From NCBI GenBank assembly GCA_017434855.1, contig JAFRUA010000005.1, positions 1-40,500 on the forward strand: DNA of 40,500 nucleotides, given 5' to 3'. Position 1 is the first letter of the stretch, and every line of letters starts with the position of its first letter. The stretch is from Clostridia bacterium (GTDB lineage: Bacteria; Bacillota; Clostridia; Oscillospirales; Acutalibacteraceae). A program made the translations under genes and the position numbers. Positions 31,384 to 38,805 of the stretch are shown here, in pieces. The notes under the pieces are model-generated. The model saw nothing but the letters and a program-made list of their open reading frames with translations, was not told the origin of the DNA and made no database searches.

Positions 31384-32229
31384 ATGCCGCTTGTCAACAT
31401 GAAAACCCTGCTTGCCGACGCGCAAAAGGGCAACTACGCCGTCGGGTCGTTCAGCGTTGCCAATATGGAGATGATCCTCGGCGTCGTCAAAGCTGCCGAA
31501 GAACTGAACGCGCCCATCATTCTGCAGATCGCCGAGGTGCGGCTGAACCATTCGCCGCTGGCGCTGATCGGGCCCACCATGCTGGCCGCCGCCCGGCGCG
31601 CCAAGGTCCCCGTGGCCGTGCATCTGGACCACGGCACCACCCTGCCATGTATCAAACAGGCGCTGGACCTCGGTTTTACCTCTGTCATGTTTGACGGGTC
31701 CCATCTGCCGCTGGAAGAAAACATCCGCCTGACCAAAGAGGTCGTCGCCATGGCGAAGCCTTACGGCGCGGCGGCGGAGGCCGAGATCGGCTGTGTCGGC
31801 GGCAGCGAAGACGGCAGCGAAGACATTGCCATGCGCTGCACCTCGCCGGACCAGGCCGTGCTGTTTGCCCGTGAAACCGGGGTGGACGCCCTGGCGGTCG
31901 CCATCGGCAACGCCCACGGCAACTATAAAGAAACGCCGCACCTGCGCTTTGACATTCTGGAAGAGATCAAAGACCGCGTGTCGGTCCCGCTGGTGCTGCA
32001 CGGCGGCACGGGCATTTTGCCCGAGGAGTTCAAGCGCTGCTTTAAAACCGGGATCAAAAAGATCAACATTGCCACCGCCACCTTTGACCGGGTGGAACAG
32101 ACCGTCCGCGCGGCCTATTCAGCCGGAACGATCAAAGGGTACTATGACCTGCATCAGGCCGAGATCGCCGGCGCGTACCAAAACGCGAAGCTGCACATTG
32201 AAATCTTTGAAACGGAAGGACACGCATAA
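31384..32229 (+). CDS. iolJ: Class II aldolase, IolJ-like (DKGP aldolase) or fructose-bisphosphate aldolase
   Basis: A 281-residue zinc-dependent class II aldolase. Seen: HLDHGTT (near 80; metal His and catalytic Asp), SVMFDGSHLPLEENI, the EAEIGCVGG segment, IGNAHGNYK (metal His), VLHGGTG (metal His) and NIATATFDR. The family includes fructose-bisphosphate aldolase and IolJ, which splits 2-deoxy-5-keto-D-gluconate 6-phosphate into DHAP and malonate semialdehyde. The IolC-like kinase two genes downstream makes IolJ the better call, but sequence alone does not separate the two. ATG 31384 follows GAAAGGT. It is the first gene of a three-gene operon. Confidence 0.85.
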   Translation: MPLVNMKTLLADAQKGNYAVGSFSVANMEMILGVVKAAEELNAPIILQIAEVRLNHSPLALIGPTMLAAARRAKVPVAVHLDHGTTLPCIKQALDLGFTSVMFDGSHLPLEENIRLTKEVVAMAKPYGAAAEAEIGCVGGSEDGSEDIAMRCTSPDQAVLFARETGVDALAVAIGNAHGNYKETPHLRFDILEEIKDRVSVPLVLHGGTGILPEEFKRCFKTGIKKINIATATFDRVEQTVRAAYSAGTIKGYYDLHQAEIAGAYQNAKLHIEIFETEGHA

Positions 32230-32256
32230 GGTCCTTTTTAGAAAGGAGCATTCCCC

Positions 32257-33468
32257 ATGAAACACACCATGAAACGCGCGCTTGCCGTGCTGATGGCGGC
32301 GCTGCTGCTTTTGACCTGCTGGGTCACGGCTGCGGCCGAGGACGCCGCGCCGGCCGGCAAAACGCTGAAATTCGGCAGCGACGGCAAGTTCACCATCCTG
32401 CACGTCAGCGACCCGCAGGACGACCAGTACCCCGCGCACGCGCTGGGCAGCTTTTTGGCACAGGCGATCAGCATGAGTCAGCCCGACCTGATCATCTTCA
32501 CCGGCGATATGGTGGAGGACACCCGCTGGGGCGACCCGGGCGTGGATGACTTTCCGCTGTGGGAAGGCGTGGTGGTGCCCGGCAGCACCGCCAAGACCCG
32601 CGCGAACGCCTTCAAGGCGGCGGACTATGTGCTGTCGATCCTGAACAGCTGCGGCATCCCCTTTGCCGTGACGCAGGGCAACAACGATTACAAGGTCAAG
32701 GTCAGCAACAGCGACTGGCTTGATTTCTATGCGCAGTACGAAAACAACGTGACCGTGGACATGAGCGACAACAGCGAAGGCATTGACTACCGCCTGCCGA
32801 TCTACGGCAGCGACGGCAGCGAGGTCAAGTTCAACATCTATTGCATGGACAGCGGCGAGCACATGACCGGCGCCGCATCCGTGGACTGGTATGTTGCCGA
32901 CAGCAACGCCCAGAAGGAAGCGAACGGCAAAACCGTGCCGGCCTTTGCGTTCCAGCACATTCCCGTGGACGAGCTGCATCACCTGTTTGTCACCTGTGAC
33001 AAAAACGACCCGGACGGCGTGCTGGCCGCGGGCTTTGACGGCTTCAGGTATTATAAGCTGGCCGACGGCGCGCACGGCTACTTCAGCAGCGTATACTACG
33101 GCGACACCGGTGAAAGCGACGAGTTCAAAAGCTGGAAACAGCAGGGCGACGTGATCGCCGCCTTCTTTGGCCACATGCACCAGGACGGCTTCAGCGGCGT
33201 CTATGACGGCATCGAGCTGAACATGACCTATGGCTGCGAGTTTGCAAAAAGCGGCCCCTATGGCGTGCGCGTCATCACCCTGGATGAAAACGACGTCACA
33301 AACTATGAAAACACGATCTACAGCTTTGACAAGAATGCTGCGGACTGCGGCTTTTCGGCGGACCCGTATGACGCGCCGCAAAGATCATTTATGGATAAGG
33401 TCAAGCTTTTCATTGACAGCTTGCTTTATATTGCAAAAACTATGATTAAGAAGGTGCTGCCCGTATGA
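32257..33468 (+). CDS. Secreted metallophosphoesterase (calcineurin-like)
   Basis: A 403-residue exported enzyme. ATG 32257 has AGAAAGGAG upstream. Residues 1-28 are a signal peptide (KRALAVLMAALLLLTCWVTAAA). The dimetal phosphoesterase motifs follow: HVSDPQDD (near 50), GDMVED, GNND in place of GNHD, FQHIP and GHMHQDG (near 305). The C terminus is a short amphipathic helix (VKLFIDSLLYIAKTMIKK) that could hold it at the membrane. The stop overlaps the start of the iolC-like gene (ATGA), and the aldolase ends 27 bases upstream. This tight placement inside a sugar-acid kinase/aldolase operon suggests it frees a phosphorylated substrate outside the cell. Confidence 0.88.
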   Translation: MKHTMKRALAVLMAALLLLTCWVTAAAEDAAPAGKTLKFGSDGKFTILHVSDPQDDQYPAHALGSFLAQAISMSQPDLIIFTGDMVEDTRWGDPGVDDFPLWEGVVVPGSTAKTRANAFKAADYVLSILNSCGIPFAVTQGNNDYKVKVSNSDWLDFYAQYENNVTVDMSDNSEGIDYRLPIYGSDGSEVKFNIYCMDSGEHMTGAASVDWYVADSNAQKEANGKTVPAFAFQHIPVDELHHLFVTCDKNDPDGVLAAGFDGFRYYKLADGAHGYFSSVYYGDTGESDEFKSWKQQGDVIAAFFGHMHQDGFSGVYDGIELNMTYGCEFAKSGPYGVRVITLDENDVTNYENTIYSFDKNAADCGFSADPYDAPQRSFMDKVKLFIDSLLYIAKTMIKKVLPV

Positions 33469-34481
33469 AGTACATCGAATTCGACCAAAGCAAACCCCTT
33501 GACGTGATCCCCATCGGCCGCGTCGCCATCGACTTCAACCCCACAGACATGAACCGTCCGCTGGCGGAAAGCTGCAACTTTAACAAGTATGTCGGCGGTT
33601 CCCCGGCAAACATCGCCGTCGGCCTGGCCCGCCTGGGCAAAAAGGTCGGCTTCATCGGCAAGGTCAGCGACGACCAGCACGGCGATTATGTTGTCAACTA
33701 TTTCAACAACGAAGGCATCGACACGTCCAACATCTTCCGCGCCGCCGGCGGCGAAAAGCTGGGCCTGACCTTTACCGAGATCAAAAGCCCGACCGAAAGC
33801 AGCATCCTGATGTATCGCGACGGCGTGGCCGACCTGATGCTGCACCCGTCCGAGGTCAGCGAAGCTTATGTCAGCAGCGCCAAGGCCATCGTCATTTCCG
33901 GTACCGCACTGGCGCAGTCGCCGTCCCGCGAAGCGGCGCTGAAGGCCATGATGCTGGCAAAGAAGAACGGCGTGGTCGTGATCTTTGACATCGACTATCG
34001 CGCCTATACCTGGAAGAATGCGGACGAGATCTCGATCTATTATTCCATGGTCGCCCGCAATGCCGACATCATCCTCGGTTCCCGCGAGGAATATGACCTG
34101 ACGGAAGCGATCACCGGCGTGTGCAAATCCGACGAAGAAAGCGCCGCCCTGTGGCAAAGCTACGGCGCAAAGATCGTCATCATCAAGCACGGCAAAAAAG
34201 GCTCCACCGCCTATACCAACGACGGCAAGAGCTATTCCATCAAGCCCTTCCCGGTCAAGACGCTCAAGGGCTTCGGCGGCGGCGACGGCTATGCCTCGGC
34301 GTTCATCCGCTGCCTGCTGGAGGGGTATGAGATCATCGACGCGCTGGAATTCGGCACGGCAAGCGCCTCCATGCTGGTGTCGGCCCACTCCTGCTCCGCC
34401 GCGATGCCCACCGTCAAAGAGGTCGAAGACTTTATCAAGGCGGAAAAGGCCGAATACGGCGAGATGGTCGCAAGAGTCTAA
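33465..34481 (+). CDS. iolC: 5-dehydro-2-deoxygluconokinase (IolC-like, PfkB family)
   Basis: A 338-residue PfkB-family sugar kinase. The N-terminal segment YVGGSPANIAVGLARLG and the middle SGTALAQSPSREAALKAM, DIDYRAYTWK and IIKHGKKGS closely resemble what I know of Bacillus IolC. The catalytic motif is FGGGDGYASAF, so the usual GAGD is GGGD, but the base aspartate is kept. IolC phosphorylates 2-deoxy-5-keto-D-gluconate in myo-inositol breakdown, making the substrate for IolJ. The start overlaps the phosphoesterase stop by four bases. The upstream iol enzymes (IolG, IolE, IolD, IolB) are not in this window. Confidence 0.9.
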   Translation: MKYIEFDQSKPLDVIPIGRVAIDFNPTDMNRPLAESCNFNKYVGGSPANIAVGLARLGKKVGFIGKVSDDQHGDYVVNYFNNEGIDTSNIFRAAGGEKLGLTFTEIKSPTESSILMYRDGVADLMLHPSEVSEAYVSSAKAIVISGTALAQSPSREAALKAMMLAKKNGVVVIFDIDYRAYTWKNADEISIYYSMVARNADIILGSREEYDLTEAITGVCKSDEESAALWQSYGAKIVIIKHGKKGSTAYTNDGKSYSIKPFPVKTLKGFGGGDGYASAFIRCLLEGYEIIDALEFGTASASMLVSAHSCSAAMPTVKEVEDFIKAEKAEYGEMVARV

Positions 34482-34487
34482 TTAAAA

Positions 34488-34512
34488 ATTGAGAATGGAG
34501 AATGGAGAATTG
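34488..34512. repeat. Short degenerate tandem repeat (GAGAATG type)
   Basis: Units of ATTGAGAATGGAGAATGG directly follow the iolC stop, mirroring the opposite-orientation tract before the operon. No terminator hairpin was found here. Confidence 0.6.
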
Positions 34513-34676
34513 TCTGAAATTTATTGGCAGTTTTCAACAAAAAATCCATCGCGTTCTTGTTTCTGTACGACGAAAATTTGAAAAAATCATTTTGAATTCA
34601 CAAATCCGTAACAATTCTTCCGAATATTTCGATTATAATGATTCCAAAGAGATGAAAAGAAAGGAGATGTGCGCGC

Positions 34677-34787
34677 ATGATTACTGTCATTTCCATGATC
34701 GTCCATGCCATCATCGCCGCCGTGAAACTCGGTGTGCTCGGCATCAAATTTGACATTCTGCTTGCAAAACTCGGCTTCATCCTGTAA
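34677..34787 (+). CDS. Small hydrophobic peptide, 36 residues
   Basis: A short gene with a good ribosome site (AAAGGAGATGTGCGCGC) before the ATG at 34677, and TATAAT at 34634-34639 upstream (no clear -35). The product (MITVISMIVHAIIAAV...) is almost entirely hydrophobic, with two lysines, an aspartate and a histidine, and would form one membrane-spanning or strongly membrane-binding helix. It ends 34 bases before the next gene and is probably co-transcribed with it. It could be a toxin-like peptide or a small membrane subunit. No family is recognised. Confidence 0.55.
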   Translation: MITVISMIVHAIIAAVKLGVLGIKFDILLAKLGFIL

Positions 34788-34821
34788 GCCACGCAAACGC
34801 CATTATGGAGGTAATGATTCT

Positions 34822-35271
34822 ATGAAAAAACTGATTGCTGTTCTGCTGGCTGTTTTGATGCTGTTCTCAGTGATAAGCATCATCGCTGCCGCCGAAGATG
34901 AAGAGACGGTCACCTATCTCGTTGTCTTCAAGGATCATGACGGCACCGTGCTTTCGGAGCAGACGGTGGAGTCCGGAAAGTATCCCACGCAGCCCACCCC
35001 GCCGACGCGTCCGCAGGATGAAGACGGCACGACCTATGTGTTCACCGGCTGGTACTCTTCCGCCGATCACCAGACCTATAAGGCCGGCACCGTGCCCGTG
35101 GTAAAAGAGGATGTGACCTACACCGCGACTTATCAGGCCAGCGCCGCTGAGGAAGTCGGGACCACACTTTTGAGCTTCTTTGCGTCGATCTTTTCACGCA
35201 CAAGCCGCATCTTTGAGCAGATCACCAAGATCTTTGAGGACCTGAAGGCGCAGCTTGACAAGCTGTTCTAA
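34822..35271 (+). CDS. Small secreted protein with a Listeria-Bacteroides (Flg_new) repeat
   Basis: A 149-residue exported protein. ATG 34822 has GGAGGTAATG upstream. A signal peptide covers residues 1-24 (LLAVLMLFSVISIIAAAE). Residues 28-105 form one InlB B-repeat/Flg_new-like unit: VVFKDHDGTVLSEQTVESG, a Pro-rich turn, then YVFTGWYSSADHQTY and VTYTATYQ. A single copy is unusual, since most family members carry several copies plus other domains. The C-terminal 38 residues are an amphipathic Phe/Ile-rich helix (LLSFFASIFSRTSRIFEQI) that may bind membrane. A terminator follows. Surface binding is plausible. Confidence 0.78.
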   Translation: MKKLIAVLLAVLMLFSVISIIAAAEDEETVTYLVVFKDHDGTVLSEQTVESGKYPTQPTPPTRPQDEDGTTYVFTGWYSSADHQTYKAGTVPVVKEDVTYTATYQASAAEEVGTTLLSFFASIFSRTSRIFEQITKIFEDLKAQLDKLF

Positions 35272-35285
35272 GACAAACCAATAAG

Positions 35286-35315
35286 AAACGTCCGGTCAAA
35301 GCCGGGCGTTTTTTC
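35286..35315 (+). terminator. Terminator after the secreted repeat protein
   Basis: The stem AACG-CCGG / CCGG-CGTT (35287-35295 with 35302-35310, one bulge per side) is followed by TTTTTT. Confidence 0.75.
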
Positions 35316-35357
35316 GCAGGTTCATCTTAAAAACGTGAAAAAAAACAGAAAAACCCC

Positions 35358-35386
35358 TTGACAAACGCTTTTTTATTTGATAAAAT
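35358..35386 (+). promoter_or_regulatory. Promoter of the redox/metal operon
   Basis: TTGACA (35358-35363), 17-base AT-rich spacer, TAAAAT (35381-35386), about 95 bases before the glutathione peroxidase start. Confidence 0.8.
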
Positions 35387-35484
35387 AATATTGCATAAAA
35401 GATACATGCCGCACGGTCAGACATGCCGTCTGCAAACGCATGCATCCGTTTTGCAAAAATCACAACAAACAGGAGGCAAAGCAA

Positions 35485-36033
35485 ATGCGCACGATCTATG
35501 ATTTCACAGTCAAGGACAGAAAGGGAAACGACGTCAATCTTTCCGCGTATGCGGGCAAGGTGCTTCTCATCGTCAACACCGCCACGGGCTGCGGCTTCAC
35601 CCCGCACTATGAACCGCTGGAGGCGATGTATCAGGACCTGAAGGACAGGGGCTTTGAAATTCTTGACTTCCCCTGCAACCAGTTTGCCAACCAGACGCCC
35701 GGCGACGCCGACGAAATTCATCAGTTCTGCACGCTGAAATTCGGCGCGGACTTTCCGCAGTTCAAAAAGATCAACGTCAACGGCGACGAGGCGGAACCGC
35801 TCTTTGCCTTTCTGGCGACGGAAAAGCCGTTTGAAGGCTTCGGCAGAGGCATCAAAAACGCCGCGCTCAACACGTTTGCCAAGGCCAACAACAAAAAATT
35901 CGGCGACAAGGCGTACATCAAATGGAACTTCACCAAATTCCTGATCGACCGCGAGGGCAAGGTCGCTGCGCGCTTTGAACCGACCGTTGATATGAAAGAG
36001 GTCCGGGCGGCTGTGGAAGCGCTGCTCGGCTAA
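35485..36033 (+). CDS. Glutathione peroxidase-like thiol peroxidase
   Basis: A 182-residue peroxidase of the GPx family, with cysteine in the place of selenocysteine (TATGCGFTP, near residue 38). The partner residues are present in FPCNQF (Gln) and KWNFTKFL (Trp/Asn). Bacterial members usually draw electrons from thioredoxin, and a thioredoxin gene lies 2 kb downstream. ATG 35485 has AGGAGGCAAAGCAA before it. It is the first gene of a likely four-gene unit with a CDF metal exporter (13 bases on), a flavodoxin and a ferritin-like protein, under a strong promoter. Confidence 0.93.
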   Translation: MRTIYDFTVKDRKGNDVNLSAYAGKVLLIVNTATGCGFTPHYEPLEAMYQDLKDRGFEILDFPCNQFANQTPGDADEIHQFCTLKFGADFPQFKKINVNGDEAEPLFAFLATEKPFEGFGRGIKNAALNTFAKANNKKFGDKAYIKWNFTKFLIDREGKVAARFEPTVDMKEVRAAVEALLG

Positions 36034-36046
36034 AGAGGAGGGCGCC

Positions 36047-37186
36047 GTGAACGAACAAAGCAATGATATCGCCGTTCTTGCGGCAAACCGTGAACGGACC
36101 ATCGTCCGGACCAGCGTCATCGGCATTGTGACAAACATTCTGCTGGTCGCGTTCAAGGCGTTTGTCGGTCTGATGTCCAATTCGATCGCCGTGATCCTTG
36201 ACGCCGTCAACAACCTGTCCGACGCACTTTCCTCGGTCGTCACAATCATCGGGGCGAAGCTTGGCGCAAAACCGCCGGACAAAAAGCATCCGCTCGGTTA
36301 CGGCAGGATTGAATATCTCAGCTCCATGATCGTCGCCGCGCTGGTGCTCTATGCTGGCATTACGTCCCTTGTGGAATCCGTGAAAAAGATCATCATGCCG
36401 GAGGCTGCCGATTACGGCACGGTTTCCATCATTATCATTTCTGTTGCCATCGCGGCAAAGCTGATCCTCGGAACCTATGTGAAGCGCCAGGGGAAAAAGG
36501 TCAATTCCGGCGCGCTTGTCGCCTCCGGCTCGGATGCTTTGTTTGACGCGATTCTTTCTGCCTCGGTGCTTGCCTGTGCCATCGTCTATCTGATTTGGGG
36601 AATCTCTCTGGAAGCGTATATCGGCGTTGTGATCGCCCTCTTTATCATGAAAGCCGGCATAGAGATGATGATGGAAACGCTGAACGAGATCATCGGCAAG
36701 CGTGAGGACACGAAAACAACGAAGGAACTGAAAGCGATCATCTGTTCCGAAGAAGCCGTGCGCGGCGCGTATGACGTGACGCTGTTCAATTACGGGCCGA
36801 ATAAGAACTACGGCTCTGTGCATATCGAGCTTCCGGACACGCTGACCGTAGACGACGTGGACCGGATCACCCGCCGCATCCAGACCGACGTCTTTCAAAA
36901 GACCGGCGTGATTCTCACAGGCATCGGCGTCTATTCGTTCAACACGTCAAACGATGAGGCGGCGCAGATGCGCAACGCCGTGCAAAAGGCGGTCATGACG
37001 CATGACTGGGCACTGCAGATGCACGGGTTTTATGCGGACACCGAAAAGAAAACCCTTCGCTTTGATGTGGTTTTGAGCTTTGAGATCGACAGGCAGGACG
37101 CAATCAAAACGCTGCACAGCGAAGTCTGCGCCCTTTATCCGGACTATGATGTGATGATCGTTCCGGACGTGGATATTGCCGACTGA
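36047..37186 (+). CDS. Cation diffusion facilitator, probably manganese-type
   Basis: A 379-residue CDF transporter. It begins at GTG 36047 with GAGGAGG upstream. Six membrane helices are expected. The metal site in helix 2 reads NNLSD (Asn55, Asp59) and that in helix 5 reads DALFD (Asp163, Asp167); the NxxxD/DxxxD quartet is the pattern of Mn(2+) exporters such as MntE, whereas zinc exporters use histidines. The cytoplasmic domain (220-290) is followed by a roughly 80-residue C-terminal extension longer than usual. Manganese export next to peroxidase and ferritin-like genes suggests metal balance under oxidative stress. The metal is predicted, not proved. Confidence 0.88.
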   Translation: MNEQSNDIAVLAANRERTIVRTSVIGIVTNILLVAFKAFVGLMSNSIAVILDAVNNLSDALSSVVTIIGAKLGAKPPDKKHPLGYGRIEYLSSMIVAALVLYAGITSLVESVKKIIMPEAADYGTVSIIIISVAIAAKLILGTYVKRQGKKVNSGALVASGSDALFDAILSASVLACAIVYLIWGISLEAYIGVVIALFIMKAGIEMMMETLNEIIGKREDTKTTKELKAIICSEEAVRGAYDVTLFNYGPNKNYGSVHIELPDTLTVDDVDRITRRIQTDVFQKTGVILTGIGVYSFNTSNDEAAQMRNAVQKAVMTHDWALQMHGFYADTEKKTLRFDVVLSFEIDRQDAIKTLHSEVCALYPDYDVMIVPDVDIAD

Positions 37187-37223
37187 TTATCCATGAAAAA
37201 AGAATCTTCTGGAGGAATTGATT

Positions 37224-37637
37224 ATGAAGTGTGCCGTCAGATACTATACCAAAACCGGCAATACCAAACGGTTGGCAGAGGCCGTTGCCGCTGCGCTCGG
37301 TGTGGAGGCCTTGCCCATCAGCGCACCTGTCAGCGAACCGGTCGATCTGCTGTTTCTCGGCAATTCTTACTACGCGTTCAGCATTGACCCTGAGGTGCGC
37401 CACTTTGTGCAGTCACTTGACAAAACCAAGGTGGGTAAAATCGTCAACTTCGGTTCTGCAGCCATGCTGAACTCCACCTATAAAAAGGTGAAGGCCGAAG
37501 CGGACAAGGTCGGCATCCCGATGGAAAAAACGGAATTTCACTGCCGCGGTGAATTCAAAGGTGTGCATAAGGGCAGGCCGAACGCAGACGACATAAACGA
37601 GGCTGCCGCATTTGCAAAAGCGTTTCTTGACGCATAA
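37224..37637 (+). CDS. Flavodoxin-family protein
   Basis: A 137-residue flavodoxin-like protein. ATG 37224 has GGAGGAATTGATT before it. The FMN phosphate loop is YYTKTGNTKRLAEAV (8-22), and the later segments LFLGNSYYAFSID and VNFGSAAML match the isoalloxazine-contacting loops of the fold. The length is at the short end of the family. It would carry electrons in the cytosol, perhaps to the ferritin-like or peroxidase proteins encoded beside it. It is 37 bases after the CDF gene and 15 before the next gene, so probably the same transcript. Confidence 0.88.
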   Translation: MKCAVRYYTKTGNTKRLAEAVAAALGVEALPISAPVSEPVDLLFLGNSYYAFSIDPEVRHFVQSLDKTKVGKIVNFGSAAMLNSTYKKVKAEADKVGIPMEKTEFHCRGEFKGVHKGRPNADDINEAAAFAKAFLDA

Positions 37638-37652
37638 GGAGTGTGTGAACAT

Positions 37653-38039
37653 ATGAAAAAAGTCGATATGAAAACCTTGCTGAAAGCCCAGCAGGGCGAG
37701 CTGGACGCGGTACTGATGTATCACGCGCTGGCCGACAAGGTCAAAGATAAACATGATGCCGAAACCTTCCGCCGTCTTGCAGCGGAAGAGGGGCACCACG
37801 CGGCTGTGTTCAAAAAGCTCACGCAGCAGACGCTGAAACCGAAAAAGACGCTGGCAACACTGGTCCCGGTTTTGTATAAGCTCCTCGGCAAAAAACGGCT
37901 GTATCCGATCATTGCCAAATTTGAGTACGGCGCTGTCAACACCTATGCGCCGGTGGCCGAAAGCTATCCCGAAGTGCAAAGCGTGAAGGACGACGAACAG
38001 CGCCACGGCGACACGGTGGCGGGCTTGCTGAAAACCTGA
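37653..38039 (+). CDS. Rubrerythrin/ferritin-like di-iron protein
   Basis: A 128-residue helical protein. ATG 37653 is chosen; the GTG four codons earlier is possible. Carboxylate/histidine positions suited to a di-iron four-helix bundle are seen: GELDAVLMYHAL (Glu near 16), AAEEGHHAAVF (EExxH near 47), FEYGAVNTYAP and DEQRHGDTVA. There is no C-terminal rubredoxin CxxC domain, so it is the short ferritin-like form. Such proteins reduce peroxide or bind iron in anaerobes. It is the last gene of the redox/metal unit; trxA follows with its own promoter. Confidence 0.85.
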   Translation: MKKVDMKTLLKAQQGELDAVLMYHALADKVKDKHDAETFRRLAAEEGHHAAVFKKLTQQTLKPKKTLATLVPVLYKLLGKKRLYPIIAKFEYGAVNTYAPVAESYPEVQSVKDDEQRHGDTVAGLLKT

Positions 38040-38047
38040 AAATCTTA

Positions 38048-38075
38048 TTTACTTTTTACATTTTTGTGGTATAAT
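38048..38075 (+). promoter_or_regulatory. trxA promoter
   Basis: TTTACT (38048-38053), 16-base spacer, TATAAT (38070-38075), about 30 bases before the start codon. Confidence 0.65.
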
Positions 38076-38105
38076 AAATAAAACGAAACGAAAGGTGGTT
38101 CTTCT

Positions 38106-38417
<312 letters not shown>

Positions 38418-38454
38418 GCAAAGCACAAAATCTTTTTTACGGCGTGCGGAACGC

Positions 38455-38483
38455 TTGACAATCCGGCGCGAATCCTGTAAAAT
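38455..38483 (+). promoter_or_regulatory. Promoter of the ion-transporter leader
   Basis: TTGACA (38455-38460), 17-base spacer, TAAAAT (38478-38483). Predicted transcription would start near 38490, right at the base of the long-stem structure. Confidence 0.8.
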
Positions 38484-38488
38484 ATAGG

Positions 38489-38755
38489 AGCCGAACAGGG
38501 GTGTGCTTCGCAAGAAAGAGCCGCCCGCAAAGCGACTCTTTTCCGCGATAACGGCATTAAAAATTTGCCCAAGGCGTCAGGTTTTCAAGAATTCTGGCAC
38601 AGCATTTTGGAAAATTTGCTTTCAAAAACCGACGCTTTCTTGCGAAGCACACCCCAAGGAGTCTGTCATGGGACCGCAAAGGTCGCATTGTTCGGCTGCT
38701 TCAGATGAATGGATCCTGAAACAAAGGCAGAGGCACATGCTCTGCCTTTTTGTTT
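38489..38755 (+). ncRNA. Candidate structured leader RNA / riboswitch
   Basis: The roughly 315-base leader opens with a 21-bp perfect stem (38498-38518 with 38635-38655). The enclosed region can form a hairpin near 38516-38540 and a second stem (GCGTC-A-GGTTTT, 38574-38585, with 38625-38635), giving a junction. Next come a small hairpin (GACC-GCAAA-GGTC near 38675) and an intrinsic terminator about 50 bases before the coding start. The order promoter, folded domain, terminator, ribosome site is that of a transcriptional riboswitch. I do not recognise a known class; a MITE-like palindrome is the alternative. The gene-free stretch 38418-38805 holds nothing else. Confidence 0.55.
38724..38752 (+). 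terminator. Attenuator-like terminator before the ion transporter
   Basis: The stem GGCAGAG / CTCTGCC (38726-38732 with 38740-38746) is followed by TTTTTG. It lies inside the transcript leader, before the coding start at 38806, so it would block the gene unless antiterminated. Confidence 0.75.
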
Positions 38756-38805
38756 TGGTGCCGGTCTGCGGTGCCGCAAAACGAAGTCACTTTGGAGGGA
38801 TTGCC

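Noticed and set aside
38503-38805. A 100-residue N-terminal extension of the ion transporter
   Set aside because: The extension reads through the 21-bp stem and the terminator, and is not membrane-protein-like. The start at 38806 has a strong ribosome site.
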